This document shows, piece by piece, positions 5,519 through 6,619 of a stretch of DNA of 6,619 bases. This DNA comes from Ectopseudomonas composti (lineage in GTDB: Bacteria; Pseudomonadota; Gammaproteobacteria; Pseudomonadales; Pseudomonadaceae), in contig CAMPIF010000248.1 of the NCBI GenBank assembly GCA_946886245.1, forward strand, positions 1 through 6,619, given 5' to 3'. Under the pieces are notes generated by a model. That model searched no databases and was not told the DNA's origin. It saw nothing but the letters and a program-made list of their open reading frames with translations. A program made the translations under genes and the position numbers. Positions within the stretch are counted from its first letter, which is position 1, and every line of letters begins with the position of its first letter.

Positions 5519-6619
5519 TGTCCCTAAGCCGTATCACGGTCACCGCGGTGCGCAATCTGCACCCGGTGACCCTCTCCCCCTCCTCCCGCATCAACATCCT
5601 CCACGGCGCCAACGGCAGCGGCAAGACCAGCGTGCTTGAGGCGATCCATCTGCTCGGCCTCGCCCGCTCCTTCCGCAGCACACGTCTGCAGCCAGTCATC
5701 CATTACGAACAACCCGCCTGCACCATTTTCGGCCAGGTGCAGTTGGCCGAAGGCGGTTCCAGCAATCTGGGTATCTCTCGCGATCGTCAGGGTGAGCTGC
5801 AGATTCGTATCGATGGGCAGAACGCGCGGAGTGCTGCACAGCTAGCCGATCTATTGCCTTTGCAGTTGATCAACCCGGACAGCTTCCGGCTGCTGGAGGG
5901 GGCACCGAAGATTCGCCGGCAGTTTCTCGATTGGGGCGTGTTCCACGTGGAACATCGCTTTCTCGGCGCCTGGCAACGCCTGCAGAAAGCCCTGCGGCAG
6001 CGGAACTCGTGGCTGCGCCATGGTACACTTGACGGTGCTTCGCAGGCCGCATGGGACCGCGAGCTGTGCAGTGCCAGCGAGGAAATCGACACCTACCGAC
6101 GGGCCTACATACAGGCGTTGAAACCGGTGTTCGAACGGACCCTGGCCGAGCTGCTGGAGTTGGAAGGGCTTACCCTCAGTTACTACCGTGGGTGGGACAA
6201 GGATCGGGAACTGAGCGACGTGCTCGCCACATCCCTCCTCCGCGATCAGCAACTTGGGCATACCCAGGCCGGGCCGCAGCGCGCCGATTTGCGCCTACGA
6301 CTTGCGGGGCACAACGCGGCAGAGATTCTGTCGCGAGGACAACAGAAATTGGTGGTGTGCGCATTGCGCATCGCCCAAGGCCACTTGGTTAACGAAGCCA
6401 AGCGTGGTCAGTGTATCTATCTGGTGGACGACCTACCGTCGGAGCTGGATGAGCAGCATCGCCAGGCATTGTGCCGGCTGCTGGAAGATTTGCGCTGCCA
6501 GGTGTTCATCACCTGTGTGGATCATGAATTGTTGAGGGAAGGCTGGCAGACGGATACGCCGGTTGCCATGTTCCACGTGGAACATGGCCGTATCACCCAG
6601 ACCCAAGACCATCGGGAGT
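5518..6619 (+). CDS. recF: DNA replication and repair protein RecF, 3' end cut off by the window edge
   Basis: RecF is an SMC/ABC-type ATPase that acts with RecO and RecR to load RecA at single-strand gaps. 367 complete codons are visible with no stop. Walker A is GANGSGKT (30-37), the ABC signature is LSRGQQK (271-277), and Walker B is [13 protein letters not shown] (299-311) with Asp304 and Asp305. Other conserved stretches are [34 protein letters not shown] and [10 protein letters not shown]. Pseudomonas RecF is about 369 residues as I recall, so only a few residues and the stop are missing; gyrB is expected next. The ATG overlaps the dnaN stop by one base (TAATG) and no good ribosome site is evident, implying coupled translation. 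FHVEH occurs twice (142-146 and 352-356), each encoded by a perfect parS-type site. Confidence 0.98.
   Translation, partial: MSLSRITVTAVRNLHPVTLSPSSRINILHGANGSGKTSVLEAIHLLGLARSFRSTRLQPVIHYEQPACTIFGQVQLAEGGSSNLGISRDRQGELQIRIDGQNARSAAQLADLLPLQLINPDSFRLLEGAPKIRRQFLDWGVFHVEHRFLGAWQRLQKALRQRNSWLRHGTLDGASQAAWDRELCSASEEIDTYRRAYIQALKPVFERTLAELLELEGLTLSYYRGWDKDRELSDVLATSLLRDQQLGHTQAGPQRADLRLRLAGHNAAEILSRGQQKLVVCALRIAQGHLVNEAKRGQCIYLVDDLPSELDEQHRQALCRLLEDLRCQVFITCVDHELLREGWQTDTPVAMFHVEHGRITQTQDHRE
5939..5954. promoter_or_regulatory. parS: parS centromere-like site, copy 1 (ParB binding), inside recF
   Basis: TGTTCCACGTGGAACA is a perfect 16-bp palindrome and fits the ParB-binding consensus (TGTTNCACGTGNAACA). 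ParB nucleates here and, with ParA, separates newly copied origins. Symmetry ends exactly at 16 bp. It lies about 3.3 kb from oriC, within the origin-proximal zone where Pseudomonas parS sites cluster, and is read as FHVEH at RecF residues 142-146. Confidence 0.9.
6569..6584. promoter_or_regulatory. parS: parS centromere-like site, copy 2 (ParB binding), inside recF
   Basis: A second identical TGTTCCACGTGGAACA lies 630 bp from the first, centre to centre. Its symmetry extends further: the full palindrome is 24 bp (6565-6588), with flanking GCCA and TGGC added. It is read as FHVEH at RecF residues 352-356, in the same frame as copy 1, near the end of the gene. Confidence 0.92.

Noticed and set aside
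1..6619. tRNA genes, CRISPR array, insertion sequence, prophage or defence genes
   Set aside because: No cloverleaf-like sequence, spaced repeats, transposase or foreign-looking gene was seen. Every credible gene is conserved housekeeping.

Overview
The window is the chromosomal replication-origin region of a Pseudomonas-type gammaproteobacterium. The predicted DnaA, DnaN, RecF, RnpA, YidD and RpmH proteins look Pseudomonas-like almost throughout, the base composition is GC-rich, and the order yidC-yidD-rnpA-rpmH / oriC / dnaA-dnaN-recF is the classical Pseudomonas arrangement. I cannot fix the species from the sequence alone.

Layout: positions 1-2230 are read leftward as one tightly packed operon, transcribed rpmH, rnpA, yidD, yidC. 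It has a good sigma-70-like promoter at 2290-2318. The genes are separated by 13 nt, an 8-nt overlap and 2 nt respectively. yidC runs off the left edge. Positions 2231-2752 hold no credible gene: this is the rpmH-dnaA intergenic region, with a 72% A+T block, two perfect DnaA boxes and at least two near-perfect ones, and divergent promoters. Positions 2753-5518 are dnaA and dnaN, read rightward and separated by a 171-nt gap that is mostly one long imperfect palindrome with matching ends. recF starts inside the dnaN stop codon (TAATG) and runs off the right edge a few codons before its expected end.

Together the genes cover initiation (DnaA at oriC), the sliding clamp (DnaN), and gap repair or fork restart (RecF). 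On the other side lie ribosome and tRNA maturation (L34, RNase P protein) and membrane protein insertion (YidD, YidC). Segregation is also encoded here: two perfect 16-bp parS-type palindromes (TGTTCCACGTGGAACA) lie inside recF, both read in the same frame as Phe-His-Val-Glu-His.

This is a conserved housekeeping locus, and I see no new defence, mobile or biosynthetic system in it. The points most worth following up are the parS sites buried in recF, the palindromic element that begins within the dnaA stop codon, and the DnaA box lying on the probable dnaA -35 element.
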